64,000 bases of DNA from Oceanimonas smirnovii ATCC BAA-899. GTDB taxonomy: Bacteria; Pseudomonadota; Gammaproteobacteria; Enterobacterales; Aeromonadaceae. The DNA is taken from the NCBI RefSeq assembly GCF_000381965.1, contig NZ_KB908467.1, positions 1 to 64,000 of the forward strand, written 5' to 3'. Shown piece after piece: positions 1-11,626 of this stretch. Within the stretch, counting starts at the first letter, position 1; each line of letters opens with the position of its first letter. The notes beneath the pieces are model-generated. The model worked only from the letters and a program-made list of their open reading frames with translations, made no database searches and was not told where the DNA came from. A program made the translations under genes and the position numbers.

Positions 1-71
1 TTACCGCTCGACTTGCATGTGTTAGGCCTGCCGCCAGCGTTCAATCTGAGCCATGATCAAACTCTTCAATT
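1..71 (-). rRNA. rrs: 16S ribosomal RNA, 5' end only (partial)
   Basis: Read on the minus strand, the segment ending near position 71 begins AATTGAAGAGTTTGATCATG and continues with the invariant start of bacterial 16S rRNA (the 27F primer region). The gene runs leftward out of the window, so only about 70 bases are present. An E. coli-like leader, boxA and two promoters lie upstream. The location next to hemG-trkH matches rrnA of E. coli. The exact mature 5' end cannot be fixed from sequence alone. Confidence 0.97.
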
Positions 72-196
72 AAAGATTTGATGCTCAATGAATATCTGAA
101 TTGCTGCTATTGCTAGTGCACTTCACAAATCATTGAAAAACAATATTTTTTGTTTCTCAATCGACTGCGAGTGCCCACACAGTTTGCTTGATAAGT

Positions 197-208
197 TGTT
201 AAAGAGCG
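197..208 (-). promoter_or_regulatory. boxA antitermination signal in the rrn leader
   Basis: On the minus strand this reads CGCTCTTTAACA, matching the rRNA boxA consensus TGCTCTTTAACA except at the first base. It lies about 125 bases before the 16S start. It is followed by a GTGTGGGCACTCG stretch that is also present in the E. coli rrn leader, and by an ATTGAGCATCAAA-like segment before the gene. In this family boxA recruits Nus factors so that transcription of the rRNA operon is not terminated early. Confidence 0.9.
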
Positions 209-237
209 TTGACCGCTTTCGCTGGTCAGGGCTGCGT

Positions 238-265
238 ATTCTACGCAACTCTTGGTGTTCGTCAA
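238..265 (-). promoter_or_regulatory. rrn P2 promoter
   Basis: On the minus strand TTGACG (260-265) and TAGAAT (238-243) are separated by 16 bases, just upstream of boxA. Position and spacing match the P2 promoter of enterobacterial rRNA operons. This is assigned by motif and layout only. Confidence 0.7.
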
Positions 266-342
266 GCGTTGATTTGAACTTTGTTTGGTTCGCTTTCAAC
301 CCTTGTGACCGTTGGTGTGTTGCCCCGTGTCAGTGGATGCGC

Positions 343-370
343 ATTATAGGGACCGGCCGATTTTGCGCAA
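343..370 (-). promoter_or_regulatory. rrn P1 promoter with UP element
   Basis: On the minus strand TTGCGC (365-370) and a perfect TATAAT (343-348) are separated by 16 bases, followed by a GCGC discriminator typical of stringently controlled rRNA promoters. Upstream, about 371-410, lies an A/T-rich stretch with runs of A and T that fits an UP element. Together with P2 this gives the usual tandem P1-P2 arrangement. Confidence 0.8.
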
Positions 371-458
371 GGGCTTTTTTGACATTTTCATTAAAAAAAG
401 CGACTTCGTATAAAAAACATACCAAAACCGCTTTTTACTGTATTTTTACTGCGCTATA

Positions 459-983
459 TCAGCCCCGGCCGGCGATTTTCCTGGCGAATTCGCTGACTTT
501 GTCCCAGTCAGTGAACTCCAGATCCTGGCTGGTATCGGTGCTGCCGCCGGTGATTTTCATGATCAGCTGAATGATGCGGGTCTGCCACCAGTTGTATTCG
601 CTGTATTTCAGCGCACCGGCAAATACGCCTATGGTTCGCGGTCGCCAGGGAGACTGAGCCAGAAATTTCTTGATATAGGCGTTGTTTTCAGGAACGGCTT
701 TCTCTGGCTTACGTGCAGTGAGACAAACGCAAAAAAAAGTCGAGTCTGCTACGGCCAGCTGCTCACTATGGTGCTGAATAAAGTTATGAACACTATCGTG
801 GAAACGACCGTAGCGAATAGAGGCCCCTATCAGCACCTTATCGTATTTGCTGAGGTTTTTTCTGGGATTGGTGTGCAAATCCACCAGTTCCACATCATAA
901 CCACTGAATTCACACCGCATCGCCTCAATGATCTTGTGGGTCTGACCATTACGGGATGAATAAAGTACCAACAGTTTTTCCAT
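459..983 (-). CDS. hemG: Menaquinone-dependent protoporphyrinogen IX dehydrogenase (HemG)
   Basis: The 174-residue protein is a long-chain flavodoxin that oxidises protoporphyrinogen IX to protoporphyrin IX, the penultimate step of haem synthesis, at the inner face of the cytoplasmic membrane. The N-terminal LVLYSSRNGQTHKI is the FMN phosphate-binding loop, and LIGASIRYGRF is the second FMN loop. The C-terminal part (KYSEYNWWQTRIIQLIMKITGG) is characteristic of HemG rather than ordinary flavodoxins. ATG at 983 follows GGAG at good spacing. The gene lies 11 bases after trkH and presumably shares its transcript. The trkH-hemG-rrn order is the same as in E. coli. Confidence 0.95.
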   Translation of the reverse strand: MEKLLVLYSSRNGQTHKIIEAMRCEFSGYDVELVDLHTNPRKNLSKYDKVLIGASIRYGRFHDSVHNFIQHHSEQLAVADSTFFCVCLTARKPEKAVPENNAYIKKFLAQSPWRPRTIGVFAGALKYSEYNWWQTRIIQLIMKITGGSTDTSQDLEFTDWDKVSEFARKIAGRG

Positions 984-994
984 AGACTCCTCAA

Positions 995-2452
995 TCAGCT
1001 GCGCCAGAACGCTGGCGTGAACAGCACCAACAGGGTAAATATTTCAAGACGACCAAACAGCATGGACAACACCAAAATCCACTTGGCGCTGTCTGTTGTG
1101 CTGCCAAAGTTGGCGGCAACTTCGCCCAGACCCGGGCCCAGGTTATTCAGGGTAGCAACCACAGCAGTAAAAGCGGTAAGTTCGTTCATGCCGGTCGCCA
1201 GCAGCGCCAGCATGCAAATAACAAATACCAATGCATAAGCGGCAAAAAAGCCCCACACTGCCTCAACCACTTTATCAGCTAACGCTTTGTTGCCAAGTTT
1301 TATTCGATACACAGCTCTGGGATGAATGAGCCGCTTGAGCTCACGCATCCCCTGCAGATTGAGCAGCATAATTCGCACTACTTTAATGCCTCCGCCGGTA
1401 CTGCCGGCGCAACCTCCAATACAGGAGGCAAACATCAGCAATACCGGCAGAAACAAAGGCCATTCGGCAAATCCTGTAGTACTGAAACCGGCAGTAGTAG
1501 CGATGGATACCGACTGAAACAGTGCCTGATCCAATGCCTGCCAGGGATCGCTGTATACCTGATGAACCAGTAACATGGCCATGCAGATAAGAGTCAGTAC
1601 CAGCTGCACACCAATAAAGACTTTCAGCTCAGGATCCAGCCGGTACACCGACAGCCGCATGCCACGGTTAGAAAAAGCAGCGAAATGCAGGCTGAAGTTA
1701 ACACCGGCAATAATCAGAAACACCACGATAATAAGGTTGATTGTGGGGCTGTTAAAATAGCCCACACTGGCGTCGTAGGTAGAAAAGCCGCCGATAGCAA
1801 TAGTAGAGAAGGAGTGACAGATGGCATCAAACAGGTTCATGCCTGCCAGCCACAGTAACAGGGCACAGACAATCGTCAGCACCAGATAGATGTACCAGAG
1901 CGCCTTGGCGGTTTCGGCAATACGCGGAGCGACCTTATTGTCTTTCACCGGCCCGGGAATTTCAGCCCGAAACAGCTGCATACCACCAATACCCAGAATG
2001 GGCAGAATCGCCACCGCCAGCACAATGATCCCCATCCCCCCGAGCCATTGCAGCATCTGACGATAAAACAGTATGGCCTTGGGCAGGTTGTCCAGACCAC
2101 TGATAACAGTGGCCCCCGTGGTGGTGAGGCCGGAAAAGGACTCAAAAAATGCTTCAGCCACTGTCATATCCGGCACTTCACTGAGCAGGAAAGGAATGGC
2201 CCCAACACTGCCCAGCACTGTCCAGAACAGCACTACGATAAGAAAACCTTCCTTGGCCCGCAGATCTTTATGGTGATTACGGTTAGGAAACCACAGCACC
2301 AACCCCAGTACCAGGCAGATAATAAAGGCACTGAAGAAGTCGAGACCGGCACCGTCCCGATAGATATAGGCCACCAGTGCCGGTGCCAACATGGTGACGC
2401 TGAATAACGCCACCAGAATACCTACAATACGGATAATAGAACGAATATGCAT
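995..2452 (-). CDS. trkH: Trk system potassium uptake protein TrkH
   Basis: This 485-residue integral membrane protein is the K+-translocating subunit of the Trk system; it works with the cytoplasmic NAD-binding subunit TrkA, which is not in this window. Four selectivity-filter-like loops are visible in order: TTGATVIS, AIGGFST, TTAGFSTTG and TLNNLGPG. Each sits between hydrophobic helices, as expected for the four M1-P-M2 repeats. The length is almost the same as E. coli TrkH. ATG at 2452 is the first good start, preceded by GGAAG. It lies 21 bases downstream of yigZ and is followed closely by hemG, forming a yigZ-trkH-hemG unit. Confidence 0.96.
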   Translation of the reverse strand: MHIRSIIRIVGILVALFSVTMLAPALVAYIYRDGAGLDFFSAFIICLVLGLVLWFPNRNHHKDLRAKEGFLIVVLFWTVLGSVGAIPFLLSEVPDMTVAEAFFESFSGLTTTGATVISGLDNLPKAILFYRQMLQWLGGMGIIVLAVAILPILGIGGMQLFRAEIPGPVKDNKVAPRIAETAKALWYIYLVLTIVCALLLWLAGMNLFDAICHSFSTIAIGGFSTYDASVGYFNSPTINLIIVVFLIIAGVNFSLHFAAFSNRGMRLSVYRLDPELKVFIGVQLVLTLICMAMLLVHQVYSDPWQALDQALFQSVSIATTAGFSTTGFAEWPLFLPVLLMFASCIGGCAGSTGGGIKVVRIMLLNLQGMRELKRLIHPRAVYRIKLGNKALADKVVEAVWGFFAAYALVFVICMLALLATGMNELTAFTAVVATLNNLGPGLGEVAANFGSTTDSAKWILVLSMLFGRLEIFTLLVLFTPAFWRS

Positions 2453-2473
2453 GAAGGGCTTCCGGCCTGTGTA

Positions 2474-3094
2474 TTAATCGGTTAGCGGGCGGGCAATCAC
2501 CCTTCCCTGAGTTCTGTCTTTAATTTGCTGCGCCAGGCTGTTAAGCAGGCGAATATCGACCCGCAGCACTCCGGAAACCATAACGCCATAATCCAGCTGC
2601 TCCCAACGAGCACCACTCTGAGTAAACAGATTTTCCAGCTGAGCCATGTCGCTATAGTCGGCAGAAAGTGCAAGCCGACCTTCTATTATCTTTTCCGTGG
2701 TGCTCAGTTCAGCCAGGGCACCGTTTACCGAACTGCCATAAGCCCGCACCAGCCCGCCTGTGCCCAGTTTGATACCACCAAAATAGCGCACCACCACAGC
2801 TGTTATTTCACCGATACCCGCTCCCTGCAAGACGGCCAGCATGGGTTTTCCTGCCGTGCCGGTGGGCTCGCCGTCATCACTGAAACCCAGTGCCTGAGAG
2901 TCGTTGGGGGCACCTGCCACAAACGCGGAACAATGATGACGGGCATCGGGATATTCGGCCCGTACTTGCTCAATAAAGACTTTGGCTGCATCAGCATCCG
3001 GCGTATGGGCCAGATAGGTAATGAAACGGCTTTTTTTGATTTCCTGCTCCCACACCACAGAAGCGGCTGGAACCAGATACGGAGTGAAGGTCAT
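2474..3094 (-). CDS. yigZ: YigZ/IMPACT family protein
   Basis: The 206-residue protein belongs to the UPF0029/IMPACT family. The N-terminal domain holds the family signature: KKSRFITYLAHTPD, then HHCSAFVAG, then FSDDGEPTGTAGKPML, then VVVRYFGGIKLGTGGLVRAY. A smaller C-terminal domain (about 140-206) follows. Its biochemical role in bacteria is not settled; the eukaryotic relative regulates translation through GCN1. The gene is first in the yigZ-trkH-hemG run and is divergent from fadB. In E. coli pepQ precedes yigZ, and no pepQ is seen here. Confidence 0.93.
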   Translation of the reverse strand: MTFTPYLVPAASVVWEQEIKKSRFITYLAHTPDADAAKVFIEQVRAEYPDARHHCSAFVAGAPNDSQALGFSDDGEPTGTAGKPMLAVLQGAGIGEITAVVVRYFGGIKLGTGGLVRAYGSSVNGALAELSTTEKIIEGRLALSADYSDMAQLENLFTQSGARWEQLDYGVMVSGVLRVDIRLLNSLAQQIKDRTQGRVIARPLTD

Positions 3095-3174
3095 GAATCA
3101 TCCCTGTACATCTGAGACTGGCCATCATATCACAGCTGAAAAGTGCCCTGGACGGACAAAAAACACACAAACGC

Positions 3175-3196
3175 TTTTTAAACAAGCGTTTTAAAA
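3175..3196. promoter_or_regulatory. Candidate PsrA-type operator upstream of fadBA
   Basis: TTTAAAC (3177-3183), a 4-base spacer, and GTTTTAAA (3188-3195) form a near-perfect dyad, and the outer bases extend the symmetry to about 3175-3196. The core AAAC-N4-GTTT matches the operator form described for PsrA, the TetR-family repressor of fatty-acid degradation in several gammaproteobacteria. It overlaps the divergent yigZ-fadB promoter region, just upstream of a possible fadB -35. The regulator itself is not in the window, so the assignment is inference. Confidence 0.5.
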
Positions 3197-3200
3197 TACA

Positions 3201-3229
3201 TTGAAAAGTGTCTATTTACTGTCCATAGT
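3201..3229 (+). promoter_or_regulatory. Possible sigma-70 promoter of fadBA
   Basis: TTGAAA (3201-3206) and CATAGT (3224-3229) are 17 bases apart, about 60 bases before the fadB start. The -35 is good and the -10 is weak. The position, directly after the PsrA-like dyad, is the main support. Confidence 0.3.
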
Positions 3230-3288
3230 GATTTGACTGTGCTTGGTTGTTAACGGCGCTGCCTCAGGGAATTCAAGGAGATATTTAT

Positions 3289-6611
<3,323 letters not shown>

Positions 6612-6684
6612 TGTAACGATGAAAGGGTTGACCATTTTTTCGGCAGCATTAAGATAAGCGGGTTTTCAGAAAAAGTAGACTGAT

Positions 6685-6930
6685 ATGACCGTTTCTCTTA
6701 CCGATGCTCATCACCAGCTGGACGCTACCGGCCTGCGCTGCCCGGAGCCGGTGATGATGGTGCGCAAACAGGTGCGCACCATGGCTGCCGGCGAAACCCT
6801 GCTGATCACTGCCGACGATCCGTCCACCAGCCGGGATATTCCCAGCTTCTGCCGCTTTATGGATCACCAGTTATTGTCCAGCCAGACAGACGAACTGCCC
6901 TACCGCTTTCTGATCCGGAAAGGGAACTGA
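6685..6930 (+). CDS. tusA: Sulfurtransferase TusA
   Basis: The 81-residue protein is a small sulfur carrier. In E. coli it accepts persulfide sulfur from IscS and passes it to TusD for 2-thiouridine formation on t[20 protein letters not shown] is the family signature, with the CPxP cysteine as sulfur acceptor, and [18 protein letters not shown] is the second conserved block. The gene follows fadA by 73 bases on the same strand; whether it is co-transcribed is unclear because no terminator is evident between them. Its stop codon lies inside the left arm of a palindromic repeat (6925-6963). Confidence 0.93.
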   Translation: MTVSLTDAHHQLDATGLRCPEPVMMVRKQVRTMAAGETLLITADDPSTSRDIPSFCRFMDHQLLSSQTDELPYRFLIRKGN

Positions 6931-7010
6931 CAGCTTTAAGCGGTCAGCTATAAGCTGTCAGTTGTTCCGCGTTGTTTTTTCTTACAGCTTACGGCTGATA
7001 GCTTACAGCT
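6925..7010. repeat. REP/BIME-like inverted pair of palindromic units
   Basis: Two related 26-base units lie in opposite orientation at 6932-6957 and 6985-7010; read in the same direction they agree at 21 of 26 positions by my hand alignment. Each has the form AGCT-N-TAAGC-N2-TCAGC-N2-TAAGCTG. Around unit 1, AACTGACAGCTT (6925-6936) and AAGCTGTCAGTT (6952-6963) form a perfect 12-base stem that includes the tusA stop codon. The setting, between convergent genes, is typical of REP-type elements. I saw no other copy in the window. Confidence 0.6.
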
Positions 7011-7020
7011 GCTTTTACGT

Positions 7021-7050
7021 AAAAATGCCCGCATTTGCGGGCATTTTTTA
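7021..7050. terminator. Bidirectional terminator between tusA and the OmpA lipoprotein gene
   Basis: AAAAATGCCCGC, a short loop, and GCGGGCATTTTTT form a strong stem flanked by an A run on the left and a T run on the right. It can therefore act on both strands, for tusA (plus) and the convergent lipoprotein gene (minus). Confidence 0.88.
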
Positions 7051-7071
7051 TCAGGTTACAGATAAATTAGC

Positions 7072-7722
7072 TTAACCCATAGGGCTCAGGGTGATTTCTA
7101 CCCGGCGGTTCTGGGCGCGGCCCTGCTCGGTGGCGTTGCTGGCCACAGGCTGACTGAAGCCTACACCACGAATGTTAAAGCGGTTGGCAGCGGCACCCTG
7201 ACTGATCAGGAACTGACCCACGGTGGCGGCACGACGCTCGGACAAACTCTGGTTATAGCTGGCAGAGCCGGTATTATCAGTATGGCCAACCACATTTACC
7301 CAGGTCTTGTCGTATTCTTTCAATACCATGGCAACACCGCTCAGGGTGTTGTAGAAGCTGGGAGACAACTCGGCACTGTCTACAGAGAAGGTGACATTAC
7401 TGGGCATGTTCAGAATAATCTGGTCACCGTTACGGGTAACACTGACACCGGTACCCTGCATACGGTCACGCAGTTTGGCTTCCTGCACATCCATATAATA
7501 ACCCACACCACCACCCAGAGCAGCGCCACTGGCAGCACCGATAAGGATTCCTTTTTTGCGGTCACTGGAACTGGCAGACGCACCACCGATGACGGCACCA
7601 GCCAGCGCACCAATACCACTGCCAATGGCTGCATTGGAAGTCTGACGTTCGCCGGTATAAGGGTTGGTAGTACAGGCGGAAAGAGCCAGAGTCGCCGCCG
7701 CGGCCAGACAAATCTTTTTCAT
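7072..7722 (-). CDS. OmpA-family lipoprotein, YiaD-like
   Basis: The 216-residue protein has a lipoprotein signal peptide ending LALSAC, with the lipidated cysteine at residue 17. A glycine-zipper stretch follows (about 30-75: AAIGSGIGALAGAVIGG, GILIGAASGAALGGG), then a C-terminal OmpA-like peptidoglycan-binding domain with NVVGHTDNTGSASYNQSLSERRA and NRRVEITL. It is expected to be anchored in the outer membrane and bind peptidoglycan. The size and domain layout match E. coli YiaD, which also lies near tag. The start is placed at ATG 7722, directly before the signal peptide; an upstream in-frame extension adds a segment unlike a signal peptide. Confidence 0.88.
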   Translation of the reverse strand: MKKICLAAAATLALSACTTNPYTGERQTSNAAIGSGIGALAGAVIGGASASSSDRKKGILIGAASGAALGGGVGYYMDVQEAKLRDRMQGTGVSVTRNGDQIILNMPSNVTFSVDSAELSPSFYNTLSGVAMVLKEYDKTWVNVVGHTDNTGSASYNQSLSERRAATVGQFLISQGAAANRFNIRGVGFSQPVASNATEQGRAQNRRVEITLSPMG

Positions 7723-7806
7723 GGTAATTCCCGTTAACAAAGCACAAGTAATCGACAATATAGCGCCCTGTCAGGTAAAAAACCAAGCGCTGCATAAGAC
7801 TGAAGG

Positions 7807-8376
7807 TCAGCTACTGACGTGATCAGGATGGCAGTGGCAACTGAGCAGATGATCGTTCACCATGCCGGTGGCCTGCATAAAGGCATAACAACTGGTGCTG
7901 CCCACAAAAGCGAAGCCCCGCTGCTTGAGCGCTTTGGCCATGTTATCGGATTCGGGCGTGGTCACCGGCACAGCACTCGCATCGGGCCATCGGTTGGTCA
8001 CAGGGGTACCCCCAACAAAATCCCAGAGCCACTGACTGAAGTCGAGACCCGCTTCCTGCATGGCCTGGTATGCCCGCGCATTGGTAATAATGGACTCAAT
8101 CTTGCGGCGGTTGCGTACTATGCCGGGATTTTGCATCAGCCGCTCCACATCATCCGATGTAAAGCGCACCAGCTGTGCAGGCTTAAAGCCGGCAAAAGCA
8201 TCACGGTAGGCCGGTATCTTGCACAAAATAGTAAACCAGCTCAGCCCGGCCTGCTGGCCGTCAAGACACAGCTTCTCAAACAACGCCCGGCTGTCGTACT
8301 CGGGCACGCCCCACTCATGATCGTGATAAGCAATATAACGAGGGTCCTGATTGACCCAGGCACAGCGTTGCACCAT
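7807..8376 (-). CDS. tag: DNA-3-methyladenine glycosylase I (Tag)
   Basis: The 189-residue base-excision repair enzyme removes 3-methyladenine from alkylated DNA. The N terminus VQRCAWVNQDPRYIAYHDHEWG is diagnostic. Its cysteine and histidine, with the C-terminal HLLSCHCHPDH, supply the structural zinc site of the family. The central helix-hairpin-helix-like region (FEKLCLDGQQAGLSW, TILCKIPAYRDAF) forms the DNA-binding core. ATG 8376 follows AGGGAGGC. It is divergent from glyQ, and the same neighbours (yiaD, tag, glyQS) are near one another in E. coli. Confidence 0.96.
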   Translation of the reverse strand: MVQRCAWVNQDPRYIAYHDHEWGVPEYDSRALFEKLCLDGQQAGLSWFTILCKIPAYRDAFAGFKPAQLVRFTSDDVERLMQNPGIVRNRRKIESIITNARAYQAMQEAGLDFSQWLWDFVGGTPVTNRWPDASAVPVTTPESDNMAKALKQRGFAFVGSTSCYAFMQATGMVNDHLLSCHCHPDHVSS

Positions 8377-8476
8377 GGTGCCTCCCTAATTCAGCCTATA
8401 TTCACACCGGACCAGCGGGTATACTCGGTAACCTAGTTTCACTCAGCAAACGCACCTATATCAAGGCGCTATCATC

Positions 8477-9388
8477 ATGCAAAAATTCGATATCAATACC
8501 TTTCAGGGTCTGATCCTCACCTTGCAGGATTATTGGGCCCGTCAGGGCTGCACCGTAGTGCAGCCGCTCGACATGGAAGTGGGTGCCGGCACCTCACACC
8601 CCATGACCTGCCTGCGTGCCATCGGCCCTGAGCCCATGGCTGCGGCTTATGTACAACCATCACGCCGCCCCACCGACGGCCGCTATGGCGAAAACCCCAA
8701 CCGTCTGCAGCACTATTACCAGTTTCAGGTAGTGATCAAACCATCGCCTGATAATATTCAGGAGTTGTATCTGGGCTCGCTTGAGGCACTGGGCCTGGAC
8801 CCTCAGGTACATGACATTCGCTTTGTGGAAGACAACTGGGAAAACCCCACTCTGGGCGCCTGGGGTCTGGGCTGGGAAGTGTGGCTCAACGGCATGGAAG
8901 TAACCCAGTTTACCTACTTCCAGCAGGTAGGCGGCCTGGAATGCAAGCCGGTAACCGGCGAGATCACCTATGGTCTGGAGCGTCTGGCCATGTACATTCA
9001 GGGCGTGGACTCGGTTTATGACCTGGTATGGTGTGACGGCCCCCTGGGCAAAACCACCTACGGCGATATCTTCCATCAGAACGAGGTGGAGCAGTCTACC
9101 TACAACTTTGAGCACGCTGATGTGGACTTCCTGTTTGGCTTTTTTGAGCAATGTGAAAAGGAATGTCAGTACTTACTTGAGCTGGAAAAACCTCTGCCTC
9201 TGCCCGCCTATGAGCGTATTCTCAAGGCCGGCCATGCCTTTAACCTGCTGGATGCCCGCAAGGCCATTTCGGTCACCGAACGTCAGCGCTACATACTGCG
9301 TATTCGTACCCTGACCAAGGCGGTAGCCGAAGCCTATTACGCGTCCCGCGAGGCTCTCGGTTTCCCCATGTGTAAAAAAGAAGGATAA
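8477..9388 (+). CDS. glyQ: Glycine--tRNA ligase alpha subunit
   Basis: The 303-residue catalytic subunit of the bacterial alpha2-beta2 glycyl-tRNA synthetase forms glycyl-adenylate and charges tRNA-Gly. The N terminus [22 protein letters not shown] and the blocks [15 protein letters not shown] and [20 protein letters not shown] are typical of the class II core. The length equals the E. coli protein. It is followed by glyS after only four bases, so the two subunits are co-expressed. Confidence 0.97.
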   Translation: MQKFDINTFQGLILTLQDYWARQGCTVVQPLDMEVGAGTSHPMTCLRAIGPEPMAAAYVQPSRRPTDGRYGENPNRLQHYYQFQVVIKPSPDNIQELYLGSLEALGLDPQVHDIRFVEDNWENPTLGAWGLGWEVWLNGMEVTQFTYFQQVGGLECKPVTGEITYGLERLAMYIQGVDSVYDLVWCDGPLGKTTYGDIFHQNEVEQSTYNFEHADVDFLFGFFEQCEKECQYLLELEKPLPLPAYERILKAGHAFNLLDARKAISVTERQRYILRIRTLTKAVAEAYYASREALGFPMCKKEG

Positions 9389-9392
9389 GGCC

Positions 9393-11462
9393 ATGGCTGA
9401 ACAGAACTTTCTGGCAGAAATCGGCACCGAAGAGCTGCCGCCCAAGGCCCTGCGCAGCCTGGGTGAAGCTTTTGCCAACAACCTGCAAAACGAACTCAAC
9501 AGTGCTGATTTAGCCTTTAACAGCATTCGCTGGTTTGCCGCTCCCCGCCGGCTGGCCGTTCAGGTCACCGGTCTGGCGGCCGCTCAGGCCGACAAGCAGG
9601 TAGAGAAGCGTGGCCCTGCCGTGCAGGCCGCCTTTGACGCCGACGGTAACCCCACCAAGGCTGCCATGGGCTGGGCCCGGGGCAACGGCATAGAGGTGGC
9701 CGAGGCCGGTCGTCTGAAAACCGACAAGGGCGAGTGGCTGGTGCATGTGGCCGACATTAAAGGCAAACCGGCTGCCGAGCTGCTGCCCGCCATGGTAGAG
9801 CAGGCACTGAGCAAGCTGCCCATTCCAAAGGCCATGCGCTGGGGTGACAAAACCACTCAGTTTATTCGCCCGGTACACACTCTTACCCTGCTGTTGGGCG
9901 AACAACTGCTACCCGCCACCATTCTGGGTGTAAACTCCGCCCGTACCATTCGTGGCCATCGCTTTATGGGCGAAAAAGAATTCCAGCTTGATCACGCCGA
10001 TAACTACCTGGAGCAGCTTGAGACCCGTGGCAAAGTGCTGGCCGATTTTGAGCGCCGCAAAGCTATTATTGAAGCCGGCGTAAAAGAAGCCGCCGCCGCC
10101 GTGGGTGGTGAAGCAGATCTTGAAGCTGAACTGCTGGAAGAAGTGACTTCTCTGGTAGAGTGGCCCGTAGTGCTGACTGCCTCTTTTGAAGAAACCTTTC
10201 TCAAGGTGCCTGCCGAAGCGCTGGTGTACACCATGAAGGGCGACCAGAAGTATTTTCCGGTATACAGCGCCGATGGCAAGCTGCTGCCCAGGTTCATCTT
10301 TGTGACCAATATCGAGTCCAAGGATCCAAGCCAGATTATTCAGGGTAACGAGAAAGTCGTGCGCCCCCGCCTGGCCGACGCCGAGTTCTTCTTTAATAAC
10401 GACCGTAAGGCCACCCTGGCCTCCCGTCTGGATCAGCTCGACAATGTGCTGTTCCAGAAACAACTAGGCACGGTAAAAGAAAAATCCGAGCGCATCAGCG
10501 CCCTGGCCAGCTATGTGGCGGCCGCCATTGGTGCCGATCAGGCGCTGGCCGAACGGGCTGGCTTGCTGTCCAAGTGTGATCTGGTCACCGATATGGTGTT
10601 TGAGTTCACCGACACTCAGGGGGTAATGGGCATGCACTATGCCCGCCACGACGGTGAGCCGGAAGCTGTGGCACTGGCCCTGAAAGAGCAATATCAGCCC
10701 CGCTTTGCCGGTGACTCGCTGCCTGCTCAGGATGTATCTGCCGCCGTGGCACTGGCCGACAAGCTGGATACTCTGGTAGGTATCTTCGGCATTGGTCAGG
10801 CGCCCAAGGGCGACAAAGATCCCTTTGCTCTGCGTCGTGCCGCTCTGGGTGCCCTGCGCATTATTGTAGAAAAAGGCTACCAGATCGATCTGCTGATGCT
10901 GATCGATCAGGCCCGCGCGCTCTACGGCAACAAGGTATCCAACCAGAATGTTGCCGACGAGGTACTGGAGTTTATGCTGGGCCGCTTCCGCGCCTGGTAT
11001 CAGGATGCCGGCTACAGCGTAGACGTGATCCAATCCGTGCTGGCCCGTCGCCCTACCCGCCCCGCCGACTTTGACGCCAGAGTAAAAGCCGTCAGCGCCT
11101 TCCGCGAGCTGGATGCCGCCATCGCCCTGGCTGCGGCCAACAAACGGGTAGGCAACATTCTGGCCAAGGTTGAGGGTGATATACCTGCCGAGGTAAACAC
11201 GACTTTGCTGCAGGATAATGCCGAGAAAATCCTGGCCACTCAGGTTGCCGAGCTGACTGAACGGCTGGCACCCCTGTTTGCCGCCGGTGATTACAGCAAG
11301 GCACTGGCCGAGCTGGCAGCGCTGCGCGAAAACGTAGATGCTTTCTTTGATCAGGTGATGGTAATGGCCGACGACGAGGCCGTGCGTCTGAATCGTCTGG
11401 CACTACTTAACCAGCTGCGCAACCTGTTCCTGCGGGTGGCGGATATCTCGCTGCTGCAGTAA
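9393..11462 (+). CDS. glyS: Glycine--tRNA ligase beta subunit
   Basis: The 689-residue beta subunit is needed for tRNA binding by bacterial glycyl-tRNA synthetase. It begins with [22 protein letters not shown] and contains [12 protein letters not shown] and the HD-domain block [33 protein letters not shown]-terminal anticodon-binding-like helical region ends at the stop codon. The size matches E. coli GlyS (689). ATG 9393 follows AAGGATAAGG. A clear terminator lies 25 bases downstream. Confidence 0.97.
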   Translation: MAEQNFLAEIGTEELPPKALRSLGEAFANNLQNELNSADLAFNSIRWFAAPRRLAVQVTGLAAAQADKQVEKRGPAVQAAFDADGNPTKAAMGWARGNGIEVAEAGRLKTDKGEWLVHVADIKGKPAAELLPAMVEQALSKLPIPKAMRWGDKTTQFIRPVHTLTLLLGEQLLPATILGVNSARTIRGHRFMGEKEFQLDHADNYLEQLETRGKVLADFERRKAIIEAGVKEAAAAVGGEADLEAELLEEVTSLVEWPVVLTASFEETFLKVPAEALVYTMKGDQKYFPVYSADGKLLPRFIFVTNIESKDPSQIIQGNEKVVRPRLADAEFFFNNDRKATLASRLDQLDNVLFQKQLGTVKEKSERISALASYVAAAIGADQALAERAGLLSKCDLVTDMVFEFTDTQGVMGMHYARHDGEPEAVALALKEQYQPRFAGDSLPAQDVSAAVALADKLDTLVGIFGIGQAPKGDKDPFALRRAALGALRIIVEKGYQIDLLMLIDQARALYGNKVSNQNVADEVLEFMLGRFRAWYQDAGYSVDVIQSVLARRPTRPADFDARVKAVSAFRELDAAIALAAANKRVGNILAKVEGDIPAEVNTTLLQDNAEKILATQVAELTERLAPLFAAGDYSKALAELAALRENVDAFFDQVMVMADDEAVRLNRLALLNQLRNLFLRVADISLLQ

Positions 11463-11486
11463 ATCTGAAAGTAACACAGTAATGAC

Positions 11487-11511
11487 AGCCCCGTTTACGC
11501 GGGGCTTTTTA
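11487..11511 (+). terminator. Rho-independent terminator of glyQS
   Basis: AGCCCCG, loop TTTAC, GCGGGGCT, followed by a T run, directly after glyS. The stem is GC-rich and the tail is clean. Confidence 0.88.
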
Positions 11512-11516
11512 TTGCC

Positions 11517-11532
11517 TGTTTCACGTGAAACA
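11517..11532. other. parS centromere site (ParB binding)
   Basis: TGTTTCACGTGAAACA is a perfect 16-base palindrome identical to the widely conserved chromosomal parS consensus. It lies in the short gap between the glyS terminator and avtA. Origin-proximal parS clusters are bound by ParB (Spo0J) for chromosome segregation and SMC loading. A second site is at 18341-18356. ParA/ParB themselves are not in the window. Confidence 0.92.
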
Positions 11533-11626
11533 CAAATAACAGGTACAGACCATAGTCCGGTCGACACCCATGGCAATATCAGATAACGTCAATCTTTTGC
11601 AACTCACTGTAATTGGTAGCTCGAAC

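Noticed and set aside
133-570. Open frame across the rrn promoter/leader and the hemG end
   Set aside because: It covers boxA, both promoters and the 3' end of hemG in antisense; no domain and no ribosome site.
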